Source of the DNA: Treponema sp.
GTDB lineage: Bacteria > Spirochaetota > Spirochaetia > Treponematales > Treponemataceae
Reading direction: 5' to 3'
NCBI GenBank assembly: GCA_017464425.1
Contig: JAFUDX010000003.1
Span: forward strand, 1 to 47,607
DNA length: 47,607 bases
Under the pieces are notes generated by a model. It had not been told where the DNA came from, made no database searches, and saw only the letters and a list, made by a program, of their open reading frames with translations. Positions 34,049-43,617 of the stretch are shown here, piece by piece (position 1 is the stretch's first letter; the number at the start of each line of letters is the position of its first letter). Both the position numbers and the translations under genes were made by a program.

Positions 34049-35113
34049 CTATTCTTCCTCTTTGTCAAAATCTGCAATCATTTGAACGGCATTTTTGATG
34101 AGCGTAAATCGTTCGGGCGTGCCGTTGTTTTCTGTTTCGGTCAGGAATTTGGCATTTTCACTGAATCGCACATAATCGAGCCGAGCAAAAATTGAAACCA
34201 ATTCGTCTACGGCTTTTTCTTGCTGTTCCGTCAGATTTCCACCTGAAATTTCTGTAAAAATCGGATAAAAGCCATTCGTTACGACCGACGAAAAATCCTG
34301 CCCAAAGCGTTTGCTCAGAAAATTCCTAAGAATATGCTGGATTTCGCCCGCAAAGTCTTTGTCTGAAGGCATTTGCGAAGATTTTTTTTGAAGCGCAAGC
34401 AACTGCTTGATAGCAAGCCGCGAATTTTTACGGAGCGAATACAGATAAGAAAGATTTTCGATAAAACGAACAATTGTTGGCAAATGAAGAAGCATAAAAA
34501 GCAAGCCAGCAAATGCGATAAAAGCCAAAATCGCAATAACAAGCAAAACAATCGTCGTTCCAGGAAGCGTAAGCGGGGCCGCCTGTGGCAAAAAATCATG
34601 ATTCTTTGTTTTTTGGACAAGCGATTTTACCTCAATCGGTGAAAGAGAAACAACAAACGGCCTATTGGCCTTCGCTGAATTCCTGTCCTGCGAAAAATTC
34701 ACGAGCGAAGAAAGATTTAACTGCGGGAGTTCGCATATTCCTGTTTTCCAGGGGATAATAGTGAGCGAAAATGTGTATTCCGTGTTGATTTTTTCGAGCA
34801 GAGCCGAGCGCACGGTAAAATAGTCTTCTCGCGAAAGAAAAATGCTGGAATCAGTCCTGAGTTCAAGTTTTGCGGACGGATTTTCAAATTCCCCGCCAAA
34901 AAGAGCATCTTCAGAATGAAAAATATATCGAATCTCAACCGTATCGCCCACATAAATGATTTTTGGCATAACCAATTGAAGATTCTCTGCCTGCACTAAA
35001 AAAGGATTAAAGAAAAAAAGAAAGAAAAAGACACGCGAAAACTTTTGTATAATTCTAAAAAAAGTACAATACACGGGATTTTTTTTTATCCACAGATTAA
35101 CACAGATAACCAC
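34049..35113 (-). CDS. BatD-like membrane-anchored protein (tentative)
   Basis: Up to 354 residues: signal sequence (FFFLFFFNPFLVQA), an extracytoplasmic beta-rich domain starting PKIIYVGDTVEIRYIF, one membrane helix (about 189-212, TTIVLLVIAILAFIAFAGLLFMLL) and a cytoplasmic helical tail ending FARLDYVRFSENAKF. This layout and the tail resemble BatD-type proteins, but no decisive motif is seen. The start is uncertain. The N-terminal MVICVNLWIKK is read from the dispersed CTGTGG repeat, so GTG 35074 or a later codon may be the true start. The other bat genes are not in the window. Confidence 0.5.
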   Translation of the reverse strand: MVICVNLWIKKNPVYCTFFRIIQKFSRVFFFLFFFNPFLVQAENLQLVMPKIIYVGDTVEIRYIFHSEDALFGGEFENPSAKLELRTDSSIFLSREDYFTVRSALLEKINTEYTFSLTIIPWKTGICELPQLNLSSLVNFSQDRNSAKANRPFVVSLSPIEVKSLVQKTKNHDFLPQAAPLTLPGTTIVLLVIAILAFIAFAGLLFMLLHLPTIVRFIENLSYLYSLRKNSRLAIKQLLALQKKSSQMPSDKDFAGEIQHILRNFLSKRFGQDFSSVVTNGFYPIFTEISGGNLTEQQEKAVDELVSIFARLDYVRFSENAKFLTETENNGTPERFTLIKNAVQMIADFDKEEE

Positions 35114-35213
35114 AGATTAGATATTTCATATACGAAAAATTTTCAGTTTGTTGTGAACGACTCTCGTATAACAAAAATTATAATCGGTGCTAATCTGTGC
35201 CTATCTGTGGATA
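35086..35213. repeat. Inverted CACAGATTA/TAATCTGTG repeat between two minus-strand genes
   Basis: TATCCACAGATTA (from 35087) is mirrored by ATCTGTGGATA ending at 35213, with inner CACAGATAACC and TAATCTGTGCC units. The 80-base centre shows no gene. Confidence 0.8.
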
Positions 35214-35216
35214 ACT

Positions 35217-35897
35217 TTACGCCTTTGTAATCAAAAGCGTTTTTGTGTCGAGTTTGAGACCAGCGGCAACATCTTTTTTGTCGTGAATCTTCAAGACATC
35301 AACGCCAACTGAATCTGCCTTCTGGTTCAAGTGAAGGACTGCTGAGAAGTAGCCTTCAAGATTTGCTGGCACTGAGTCAGAAAGCTTGTCGCCGTCTGCG
35401 GTAGAAGCACCCCACACTGTGACATTTTCTTTCTTTGCGTAGTCAGCGACAGCTTTTACATCGTCTTCTGAAACTTTTGCAAAGTCGATTCCGTCAAGAA
35501 CAACGCCTGCAACTGCGATTCCGCCTGCTTTGAGCGCGTTCAATGTGTTCACGACTTTTGAAAGAGAGAAGTTGTCGAGAGAGAAGTTGAGAATCGTGCG
35601 TTTTGAAACGATAGATTCTTTGAGTTCCTGCGCGTTTCCGACATTCTTCTTTTTTGCGAGTTCGGTGAAGATTCCGTCGTACCAAGAAATGACATTTGAA
35701 GAGTGCAAGTCAAATGTGACATGAACGAGCTGCTTGTCCTGCAAGAGCGTGTCCATACCGAACTGAACGAGCACTGATGTTTTGCCCAAGCCTTTCTTTG
35801 AAGTGACGAGACCAAGCTCGCCAGCCTTTAAGCCGCCCTCGGTTGCAGCGTCAAAAAGACGGATGGTGCTTTTATCGTATAAATCTTGTTTAACCAT
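35217..35897 (-). CDS. Treponemal RecA/DnaB-fold ATPase-like protein
   Basis: 226 residues with the layout of a RecA/KaiC-type ATPase core. A degenerate Walker A (TSKKGLGKTSVL, Ser in place of the first Gly/Ala), a beta-strand plus Asp at GVVLDGIDF (Walker B-like) and DLHSSNVISWYDGIF are seen. The function is unknown. Its place beside fusA resembles a conserved treponemal hypothetical gene, which is memory only. ATG 35897 is preceded by AGGAGT. A large imperfect inverted repeat lies in its leader. Confidence 0.65.
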   Translation of the reverse strand: MVKQDLYDKSTIRLFDAATEGGLKAGELGLVTSKKGLGKTSVLVQFGMDTLLQDKQLVHVTFDLHSSNVISWYDGIFTELAKKKNVGNAQELKESIVSKRTILNFSLDNFSLSKVVNTLNALKAGGIAVAGVVLDGIDFAKVSEDDVKAVADYAKKENVTVWGASTADGDKLSDSVPANLEGYFSAVLHLNQKADSVGVDVLKIHDKKDVAAGLKLDTKTLLITKA

Positions 35898-35937
35898 TTA
35901 ATACTCCTATCTGAACACTTTTCAATCAACTGCCATA

Positions 35938-36032
35938 TACAAAAATGCTTTCCCGTTGAGAACGCGCCAAAAACATCGCGGTGAACAAGTTCAAGCGATT
36001 TTTTGTCGCAACCTCAACTCCAAGCATTTTTG
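35938..36032. promoter_or_regulatory. Large imperfect inverted repeat between fusA and the ATPase-like gene
   Basis: CAAAAATGCTT..GTTGAGAACGCG (about 35939-35965) is matched by CGCAACCTCAAC..AAGCATTTTTG (about 36007-36031), leaving a loop of about 40 bases. It could form a long hairpin in the leader of the downstream minus-strand gene. There is no T-run, so it is not a standard terminator. Confidence 0.5.
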
Positions 36033-36094
36033 ACTTTATCGCCAAAAGCAAAGCATTCAGCAAGTTTTATACTTCCCCATAGAAGGGAAGGAAC

Positions 36095-38185
36095 TTACTT
36101 TTGAGCGGCTTTTCGCTCTTCCTGATACTTTTTGATGAGTTCGTCAGCAACATTGCCCGGAACTCGACCATATTTCAAGAATTCCATTGTGAATTCTGCT
36201 TTACCCTGTGTTGAAGAACGCAAGATAGTAGAGAATCCGAACATTTCTGAAAGCGGAACTTCTGCGTTGACGACAGACATGTTGTTTTCATCTGTTGTTT
36301 CGAGAATAACGCCGCGTCGCTGGTTGATAAGACCGAACATGTTACCCTGGAATTCTGTAGGTCCTTCGATAGAAACCTTCATGATTGGTTCAAGAATAAC
36401 TGGCTTAGCCTTTTCGTAAGCTTCGCGGAATGCGCCGATAGCAGCAGTCTGGAATGCGATGTCTGAAGAGTCGACCGGGTGATACTGACCATCGTTGATT
36501 GTACATTTGATACCAACGACAGGAGCACCGATGAGTGAACCCTTTTCCATTGCCTTTTTGAAACCTTTGTCACAAGAAGGAATGTATTCATTAGGAATAG
36601 CACCACCCTTGATTGCGTCAACAAACTCGTAGTCTTTGTCTGCCAATGGCTCCATGAAGCCCGCGACTCGACCATACTGACCAGAACCACCAGTCTGCTT
36701 TTTGTGCGTGTAGTTGAACGGAGCCTGTGCCGTGATTGATTCGCGGTACGCTACCTTTGGCGGAGTAACTTCGACTTCGCACTTGTATTCTCGCTTCATT
36801 CGCTCGACATAAACTGCCAAGTGCAACTCGCCCATACCTTTGATGATTGTCTCGTTAGATTCCGGGTCAAGTTCTGTCTGGAAAGTCGGGTCTTCTTTGG
36901 TGAAGCGATTAAGAGCCTTAGCAAAGTTCGCCGCCATTGATTTGTCTTTCGGTCGGACAGCCTGTGAGATAACCGGAGTCGGAACGAACATTGAAGTCAT
37001 AGCGACATTGATTCCTTCGCCACAGAATGTGTCTCCAGAAGCACAGTCAACGCCGAAGAGTGCACAGATGTCGCCTGGTTCGCCGACTGAAATATCTTCC
37101 ATTGCCGCTGAGTTCATGCGGACAAGACGGCCAACCTTGAATCGCTTCTTGGTGCGGACATTCGTAAGTTCTGCGCCTTTTGGCAAGCGACCCTGATAGA
37201 TTCGGATGTATGTGAGCTGACCAAACTGACCGTCATCGAGTTTGAATGCAAGCGCAACAACTGGCTTGTCGGGAACATTGAAGAGTTCAACCTGTTCCTC
37301 GTTTTTGTCGAGGTCAAGACCGTAGTTGTGGACTTCAGTTGGGTTTGGAAGGTATCGCTCAACACCGTCAAGAAGTGGCTGAATACCTTTGTTAACATGT
37401 GCTGAACCACAGAATACGCCAACGAACTGCTCAGAAAGCGTGCCTGCGCGGATAGCTTTGATAACCTGTTCTTCGGTTGGCTCTTTTTCTTCGAGCAATG
37501 TTTCCATGAGTTCATCATCGAAACTTGAAACTGCATCCAAAAGTTCTGCACGATATTTTGCAGCCTCGTCCTTCATGTTTGCAGGAATTTCTGCAACGCG
37601 GACATTTTCACCGTTGTCGCCGTCAAAGTAGATGGCCTTCATGCCAACCAAGTCAACAACGCCTTCGAGTTTGTCTTCAAGACCGATTGGAAGCTCAACC
37701 ATGTGTGAGTTGAGACCGAGTTTGTCACGGAGTTGATGGCAGACGCGGATTGGGTTTGCGCCCTGTCGGTCACATTTGTTGACAAATGCGATTCGAGGTA
37801 CATGATAACGCTTGAGCTGGCGGTCAACCGTGATTGACTGAGACTGAACGCCTGCAACAGCACAAAGAATCATGATAGCACCGTCAAGAACGCGGAGTGA
37901 GCGTTCAACTTCGACTGTGAAGTCGACGTGTCCCGGTGTGTCGATCAAGTTGATAGTGATGTCTTTCCACTGAACCTGAGTAGCTGCTGACTGGATAGTA
38001 ATGCCGCGTTCGCGTTCCAGTTCCATGTTGTCCATTACAGCACCAACACCGTCCTTACCACGAACTTCATGAATTGCATGAATCTTGTTACAGTAGAACA
38101 AAATTCGTTCTGATGTGGTAGTCTTACCAGAGTCAATGTGGGCACTGATACCGATATTACGTACTTTGGTAATATCAAAAGCCAT
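36095..38185 (-). CDS. fusA: Elongation factor G, spirochaete type close to mitochondrial EF-G1
   Basis: A 696-residue translocase GTPase that moves tRNA-mRNA through the ribosome. GTPase motifs: AHIDSGKTT (G1), RGITI (G2), DTPGHVDF (G3), NKCD (G4) and GSA (G5). Domains II-V are complete, with [15 protein letters not shown] and ending [14 protein letters not shown]. Signatures [20 protein letters not shown] and [17 protein letters not shown] are those of mitochondrial EF-G1 and the spirochaete EF-G1 group, not of standard bacterial FusA (which has AHIDAGKTT). A second EF-G probably exists elsewhere in the genome. Promoter elements were not clear. Confidence 0.95.
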   Translation of the reverse strand: MAFDITKVRNIGISAHIDSGKTTTSERILFYCNKIHAIHEVRGKDGVGAVMDNMELERERGITIQSAATQVQWKDITINLIDTPGHVDFTVEVERSLRVLDGAIMILCAVAGVQSQSITVDRQLKRYHVPRIAFVNKCDRQGANPIRVCHQLRDKLGLNSHMVELPIGLEDKLEGVVDLVGMKAIYFDGDNGENVRVAEIPANMKDEAAKYRAELLDAVSSFDDELMETLLEEKEPTEEQVIKAIRAGTLSEQFVGVFCGSAHVNKGIQPLLDGVERYLPNPTEVHNYGLDLDKNEEQVELFNVPDKPVVALAFKLDDGQFGQLTYIRIYQGRLPKGAELTNVRTKKRFKVGRLVRMNSAAMEDISVGEPGDICALFGVDCASGDTFCGEGINVAMTSMFVPTPVISQAVRPKDKSMAANFAKALNRFTKEDPTFQTELDPESNETIIKGMGELHLAVYVERMKREYKCEVEVTPPKVAYRESITAQAPFNYTHKKQTGGSGQYGRVAGFMEPLADKDYEFVDAIKGGAIPNEYIPSCDKGFKKAMEKGSLIGAPVVGIKCTINDGQYHPVDSSDIAFQTAAIGAFREAYEKAKPVILEPIMKVSIEGPTEFQGNMFGLINQRRGVILETTDENNMSVVNAEVPLSEMFGFSTILRSSTQGKAEFTMEFLKYGRVPGNVADELIKKYQEERKAAQK

Positions 38186-38301
38186 ATTGTTTACCTCTCA
38201 AAAAAGAATTTCCAATAATTGTAGAATTATAAGAATATACAGTAAATTAGCGTAATGTTCAATAGTTTTGATTGCCTCTTCAGACTTTTCCGATTTTGAA
38301 A

Positions 38302-38307
38302 TATACT
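38302..38307 (+). promoter_or_regulatory. -10 element of a leaderless gene
   Basis: TATACT (38302-38307), with TTCAGA 17 bases upstream (38279-38284), ends six bases before the ATG at 38314. The predicted start of transcription coincides with the start codon. Confidence 0.5.
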
Positions 38308-38313
38308 GTTTGT

Positions 38314-38850
38314 ATGCCGCGCGCAAAACTTATTTCATTTTTGACCGCCCTCTGCCTCTTTCTCGCAACGATTGAAAACGCAATTCCTAAACCGCTGCCG
38401 TTTTTACGGCTGGGGCTTGCCAATGTACCAATCATCCTCGCGCTGTTTTTGCTTCCAGCCAAAAAAGTCCTGCTTCTCACGCTTTTTAAAGTCCTTACGC
38501 AGGGAGTGATTTCGGGAACGCTTTTTTCATACATTTTTTTGTTTTCTGCAGGCGGCTCGTTTGCCTCAGTATTTGCGATGCTCGCACTTTTCTATCTTGG
38601 CGGAACTCGCACAGAAAAGCCCGTCATTTCCGCGATTGGAATCAGTCTTTCGGGGTCGCTTGCAAGCACCTTTGCGCAGCTTTTTCTCGCCCGATTTCTT
38701 CTTTTTGGGACAAATACAAAATATATCGCGCCCATTTTGCTTGTTTCCGGGCTTGTTACGGGCTGTGCGCTCGGTGTATTCACAGAATTGTTCATACAAA
38801 AAAGCAAGTGGTTTTCTTCTATAAAATCACTGACAAAAAGTAAAATATAA
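38314..38850 (+). CDS. Gx-transporter/heptaprenyl-diphosphate-synthase component I-like membrane protein
   Basis: About 178 residues, nearly all membrane helix. LPFLRLGLANVPIILALFLLP and the glycine-rich later helices match the Hpre_diP_synt_I / 'Gx transporter' family, an ECF-S-like fold. Treponemal members often lie beside FMN-dependent electron-transfer genes, which are not seen here. The substrate is unknown. The ATG at 38314 seems leaderless; an in-frame extension to 38272 would include the promoter. It is followed 49 bases later by the HD-GYP receptor gene. Confidence 0.75.
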   Translation: MPRAKLISFLTALCLFLATIENAIPKPLPFLRLGLANVPIILALFLLPAKKVLLLTLFKVLTQGVISGTLFSYIFLFSAGGSFASVFAMLALFYLGGTRTEKPVISAIGISLSGSLASTFAQLFLARFLLFGTNTKYIAPILLVSGLVTGCALGVFTELFIQKSKWFSSIKSLTKSKI

Positions 38851-38899
38851 TAGAATTTTATCTTTAAAAATACGCATTTCGTGTTACAATAGAAATGGT

Positions 38900-41800
38900 A
38901 TGCTCTCTAAAAAAGATTTTAGAACCGTAATTTTTGTCATTTTCTGCATTTTACTGGATCTCGCTGGCAAAACCGTTGCCGCTCATTTTCAGCTTCCTCT
39001 TTGGCTTGATTCTTTTGGAACGGTAATTGCGGCATACAAATATGGCGGTGTGAGCGGGGCAATTGTGGGCGTCACCATGAATATCCTGTACAGCGCAAAC
39101 GAGCCGATTTCATACATCTACAGCATAACAAGCATTGCAATTGGGCTTCTGGTGGGATTTTTCGCCAAAAAACGCTATTTTGAGAGCGTTTTCAGCACGA
39201 TGAGCGTCGCTTCTGTCGTTACGATTGTGGCAGTTTTTATCTCCGTACTCGTAAGCTGGACGCTTTCTGACGGCATGACGCAGAATATCTGGGGCGACGG
39301 CGTTATCCGCTACTTTGAAGAACAAGGCATTCCCATTTTTATCAGTTCCATCGCAGGGCAATTCTACATTGATTTTATAGACAAAACGATTACCTGCATG
39401 TCGCTGTATGCAATCATAAAAACCTGGCGCAAGCGGAATCTCAGCACGCTCGCAAAGAATGCAAAATCCGCTGGCATGGCAGTGCTCGTCTTCCTTTTTG
39501 CGTTTTCTGCCTCTCCCAAACTGAGCGCACAGGCTTCTCTCTGTCAGGATTTTAATTCCTATGTTCAGACCATTTATTCAAGCGATTCTGGGCCTTCCTG
39601 CGGCGAGGCGAATGACATCGTTCAGACTCCAGACGGCATTTTATGGATTGGCACCTATGCGGGCTTGTACCGCTACAACGGAAGCGAATTCAAATGGATG
39701 AATGAATTCGAGTCAGTACGAAGCGTAAACTGCCTGTATGTTGACGAAGAAGGCAGGCTCTGGATTGGCACAAACGACAACGGACTTTCCATCTGCATCA
39801 ATGAAAAAATCGTAAACACGCTTGATTCTTCAAACGGACTCACTTCAAATTCGGTTCGGGCAATCGTAAAGGGAGCCGACGGCTACTATTATGTGGGCAC
39901 CACCACAGGAATTTCCGTGCTTGAACTGAACAGCGGTCTTAGAATATGCAACATCATTCGTGATGCAGGCTACACCGTAAACCTAAGTGCCGACCAAACG
40001 GGATTTGTCTCGGCAGTTTCTGCAAGCGGCGAACTTATCATCATGAATGAAAGCGAAATTCGATTCACGCACAAACTTAACCGCGAAAAAGAACTTTTCA
40101 ATTCCTGCCAATTTGACAAAAACGGTATTCTGTACACGGGCACTTCCAAAAATCATGTCTATCGCTTTGAAATTTCAGACGAAAGTGCCACATTGATTGA
40201 TTCTCTTTCTTGCAAAAACCTTTCTACCATCAATACGATTTTCTTTGACGGCGAACGGGGATTTATCTGCGCCGACAACGGAATCGGATTCTTTGACCAA
40301 AACCAGGATTTTCATGTTATCAGCACGGGGAATTTCAACAATTCTATCGATAACATGGCGATTGACTATCAAGGAAACTACTGGTTCACTTCTTCACGGC
40401 AAGGTCTGTTGCGTCTCTCTGCTTCATCATTTACAAATTTATACGGCTCGCTCGGCATTTCTTCGCAAGTCGTCAACACAATCACGAATTGGCAGAACAT
40501 TTTGTATGTCGGAACGGATAAGGGCTTGGACGCGATTCAGAACGGCTCGCGAATCTCAAATTCCCTCACGAATCAATTCTCTGGCACACGAATCCGCTGT
40601 CTCCAAAAAGATTCCCAAGACAGGCTGTGGATTTGCACATACGGAAACGGCCTGGTCTGCGTACATCCGGACGGAACAGAAAAAATATACGACAGCAGCA
40701 TGGGACTGGGAAACCGCATGCGCGTCTGCATCGAGTGCTCTGACGGAACTATCATTTCTTCAAGCGACGGCGGCATCGCCTGCATAAAAGACGGGGCAAT
40801 CACTCGCAAAATCACAAAAAATGACGGCCTTACCAATTCAGTGATTCTCTCGCTCATGGAAATGAACGACGGCACGATTTTGGCAGGAAGCGATGGTGAC
40901 GGGCTTGTCGTTATAAAAGACGGCAAAGTCGAAAAAATCCTCACCATCAAAAACGGGCTTACTTCTGGCGTAATCTTGCGCACGGTGCGCGATCCTGTGT
41001 CAGGCGGTGTTTTTATCGTCACGAGCAACAGCATTTGCTATTTGGATTCAGAATTCACAATCCGACCGCTCAAAAATTTCCCCTATTTTAACAATTATGA
41101 CATTCAAGTAAACACCGACGGCACTCTGTTTGTGCTCGGAAGCGCGGGAATTTATGTCGTAAACGGGGATGCGCTTTTAAAAGGTACGGGCGTTCTTCAA
41201 TATGACTTGCTTGACGCAAAAAGCGGTCTTACTTCGGCACTCACGGCAAACGCATGGAATTATTGCGATGAAACTGGCAATCTCTATCTTTCATGCGGAA
41301 CGGGTGTGTACATCGTGAACATGAACAATTACATGCCAGGCAAGCGGTCCTACCGCATGATGGTTTCTTCGGTAATTCTTGATTCTGTGCCCTCCTTGAT
41401 TGAACGAAGCGAGCCACTTGTTATCGGCAGAAATGTCTCAAAAATCGAATTCTGCCCCGAAGTCGTCAACTACACCGTTTTTGATCCGTATGTCAGCTAT
41501 TGGCTTGAAGGATTCGATTCCAAAGAAATAGTCATTCCGCAAAGTGAACTTACGAGCGTTACCTACACAAACCTGCCTTCTGGTCTGTACAAATTTCATC
41601 TCGCCGTTCTGGACAAAGAGCAAACCATCATCGAAAAAAGCACATACGAAATTTTAAAAGAAGAGGACATAAACGACACAAAATATTTCAGAATCTACCT
41701 GTTCCTTGTCGCATCTATTACAATCACGTGGATTACCTGGTTTTTCGTAAAAAATCAGTTGCAAAAGCGAATCGACATTCAGAAAAAAGAACTTGAATTC

Positions 41801-42415
41801 GCAAAAGAGCAAGTCCGGCTCGGCAACGAAACGATTCTTGCAATCGCAAAGACGGTCGATGCAAAAGACGAAAACACGAGCCAACATTCAATGCGCGTAT
41901 CGGAATACTCCGTGATGATTGCAAAAGAACTTGGCTGGAAGACGGACGAATGTGAAAATCTTCGGAAAGCCGCTCTTCTCCATGACATCGGCAAAATCGG
42001 AATTCCTGACCGAATTTTGAACAAACCAGCCCGCCTTGATGATGACGAATATGCGATTATGAAGACGCATGTTACTCGTGGCGCAGAGATTTTAAAAGAT
42101 TTCACGATGATTGACCATGTAAGCGAAGGGGCACGCTATCACCATGAACGCTGGGACGGAAATGGTTATGCGGAAGGCTTAAAAGGCGAAGAAATTCCAA
42201 TCTACGCGCGCATTATCGGCATGGCTGATGCATTTGATGCCATGACAGCAAACCGTGTATACCGAAAACAGCTTGATTTTGACTTCGTACTTTCTGAAAT
42301 CAGAAGATGTCGCGGAACTCAGTTTGATCCCAAAATCGCCGACATTATGCTGGAGCTCATCGAAAACAAAAAAATCAATGTGGAAGAGCTTTATAAAAAA
42401 TCAAAGGGAGAATAA
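38900..42415 (+). CDS. Giant receptor: ECF-S-like membrane domain, beta-propellers, Y_Y_Y, HD-GYP phosphodiesterase
   Basis: 1171 residues. Residues 1-185 form five or six helices resembling ECF transporter S-components (LWLDSFGTVIAAYKYGG, SITSIAIGLLVGFFAKKRYF). A signal-like helix at about 190-212 leads to about 600 residues of two-component-regulator propeller repeats (GILWIGTYAGLYRYNG, GRLWIGTNDNGLSI, DRLWICTYGNGL). A Y_Y_Y-like beta domain (about 830-920), one helix (about 933-953) and a coiled coil follow. The cytoplasmic HD-GYP domain has HSMRVSEYS, LLHDIGKIGIPD, HHERWDGNGYAEGLKGEEIP and RIIGMADAFDAMTANR. HD-GYP enzymes degrade cyclic di-GMP, so binding outside should change c-di-GMP inside. 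The BMP-type gene starts five bases downstream. Confidence 0.9.
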   Translation: MLSKKDFRTVIFVIFCILLDLAGKTVAAHFQLPLWLDSFGTVIAAYKYGGVSGAIVGVTMNILYSANEPISYIYSITSIAIGLLVGFFAKKRYFESVFSTMSVASVVTIVAVFISVLVSWTLSDGMTQNIWGDGVIRYFEEQGIPIFISSIAGQFYIDFIDKTITCMSLYAIIKTWRKRNLSTLAKNAKSAGMAVLVFLFAFSASPKLSAQASLCQDFNSYVQTIYSSDSGPSCGEANDIVQTPDGILWIGTYAGLYRYNGSEFKWMNEFESVRSVNCLYVDEEGRLWIGTNDNGLSICINEKIVNTLDSSNGLTSNSVRAIVKGADGYYYVGTTTGISVLELNSGLRICNIIRDAGYTVNLSADQTGFVSAVSASGELIIMNESEIRFTHKLNREKELFNSCQFDKNGILYTGTSKNHVYRFEISDESATLIDSLSCKNLSTINTIFFDGERGFICADNGIGFFDQNQDFHVISTGNFNNSIDNMAIDYQGNYWFTSSRQGLLRLSASSFTNLYGSLGISSQVVNTITNWQNILYVGTDKGLDAIQNGSRISNSLTNQFSGTRIRCLQKDSQDRLWICTYGNGLVCVHPDGTEKIYDSSMGLGNRMRVCIECSDGTIISSSDGGIACIKDGAITRKITKNDGLTNSVILSLMEMNDGTILAGSDGDGLVVIKDGKVEKILTIKNGLTSGVILRTVRDPVSGGVFIVTSNSICYLDSEFTIRPLKNFPYFNNYDIQVNTDGTLFVLGSAGIYVVNGDALLKGTGVLQYDLLDAKSGLTSALTANAWNYCDETGNLYLSCGTGVYIVNMNNYMPGKRSYRMMVSSVILDSVPSLIERSEPLVIGRNVSKIEFCPEVVNYTVFDPYVSYWLEGFDSKEIVIPQSELTSVTYTNLPSGLYKFHLAVLDKEQTIIEKSTYEILKEEDINDTKYFRIYLFLVASITITWITWFFVKNQLQKRIDIQKKELEFAKEQVRLGNETILAIAKTVDAKDENTSQHSMRVSEYSVMIAKELGWKTDECENLRKAALLHDIGKIGIPDRILNKPARLDDDEYAIMKTHVTRGAEILKDFTMIDHVSEGARYHHERWDGNGYAEGLKGEEIPIYARIIGMADAFDAMTANRVYRKQLDFDFVLSEIRRCRGTQFDPKIADIMLELIENKKINVEELYKKSKGE

Positions 42416-42420
42416 TCAGA

Positions 42421-43617
42421 ATGAAACGCGAAACGATAATCACCGCAATCACATCGGCAGTGTTTCTCCTTGTTTTTTTAATCAGCAGATGCATTATCAC
42501 ACCCACAGTAAATCATGATGAGCCAGTAAAAATCGGCTTCATCTACGATGGCGACGAAAGCATTCCCTACACGAACAATTTTATGCGTGCGCAACGGGAA
42601 GTTGAAAACATGTTCGGCGATAAAGTTGAAATCCTTGCCCGAAGCAATGTTGCTGGTGACGATGTGGCGGCGGTACTTGAAGAATTTGCAGAAAGAAACT
42701 GCGCGTTAATCTTTACGACGACCTATACATACGAAATAATTGCAAAAGAAGTCGCAGAAAAATATCCGAATGTTCATTTTTGCCAGGCAAGTGGCGACAA
42801 TGCGCATGAAGAGCCATTTATAAAAAACTATCATACATTTATGGGCGAAATTTATCAGGGAAGGTATATTTCTGGCATTGTCGCAGGCATGAAGCTCAAA
42901 GAATTGATTGAAAACGGCATTATTTCCGAATCCGAAGCAAAAGTCGGCTATGTGGGGGCATATCCGTATTCAGAAGTAATTTCTGGCTACACGGCATTCT
43001 TTTTGGGAGTCCGTTCGATTGTTCCAAACGCCACAATGCATGTTGTTTACACATACACATGGGGGAGCTTTTCTCAGGAAAAGATATGCGCAGAACATTT
43101 AATTGAAGAAGGCTGCAAAATCATTTCCCAACATTCTGACACCGTAGGACCTGCCGTAGCGTGCGAAGAGAATTTTGAGAAAAATGTATTCCATGTGGGC
43201 TACAACCAGAGCATGATTGGCATAGCTCCCATGACTTCACTAATCAGCACACGAATCAATTGGATTCCCTATGTAACGGGAGCCGTTAGCGCGGTTTTAC
43301 GCAATGAGCCTATCGAAAAATCAATAAAAGGCAGGGTTCACGGAAACGACATTGGTGCCAGCTTTGACTTAAACTGGGTTCAAATGCTGGATCTCAATTC
43401 AATTATCGCCGCAAAAGGAACAGACGAAAAAATTACCGAAACGATAAAAGCCTTCAAAAAGAACAAGATTTTTGTGTTCAAAGGAGATTATGTCGGAGTC
43501 AATCCGTACGATGAAACCGACATGTTTGACCTCAAAAAAGGCTTTAAAGAAAACTCCAGTTCTTCCGCTCCCCTCTTTCACTACATTTTAAAAGATGTGA
43601 TTACTGTTGAGGAATAG
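42421..43617 (+). CDS. BMP/PnrA-like substrate-binding protein, membrane-anchored
   Basis: 398 residues of the basic-membrane-protein (PnrA/Med) family, periplasmic binding proteins for purine nucleosides and similar ligands. Seen are KIGFIYDGD at the start, FTTTYTYEIIAKEVAEKYP, YQGRYISGIVAGMKL, KVGYVGAYPYSEVISGYTAF and FHVGYNQSMIGIAPM. The N-terminal helix (ITSAVFLLVFLISRC) lacks a proper lipobox (Arg before Cys), so it is probably a membrane anchor. No ABC permease or ATPase follows. Its tight coupling to the HD-GYP receptor points to sensing instead of uptake. The 3' end overlaps the convergent DUF4405 gene by 17 bases. Confidence 0.88.
   Translation: MKRETIITAITSAVFLLVFLISRCIITPTVNHDEPVKIGFIYDGDESIPYTNNFMRAQREVENMFGDKVEILARSNVAGDDVAAVLEEFAERNCALIFTTTYTYEIIAKEVAEKYPNVHFCQASGDNAHEEPFIKNYHTFMGEIYQGRYISGIVAGMKLKELIENGIISESEAKVGYVGAYPYSEVISGYTAFFLGVRSIVPNATMHVVYTYTWGSFSQEKICAEHLIEEGCKIISQHSDTVGPAVACEENFEKNVFHVGYNQSMIGIAPMTSLISTRINWIPYVTGAVSAVLRNEPIEKSIKGRVHGNDIGASFDLNWVQMLDLNSIIAAKGTDEKITETIKAFKKNKIFVFKGDYVGVNPYDETDMFDLKKGFKENSSSSAPLFHYILKDVITVEE

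Noticed and set aside
38900..42415. Hybrid two-component histidine kinase
   Set aside because: The propeller and Y_Y_Y layout suggests it, but the C-terminal domain is HD-GYP and no kinase or receiver motifs are present.
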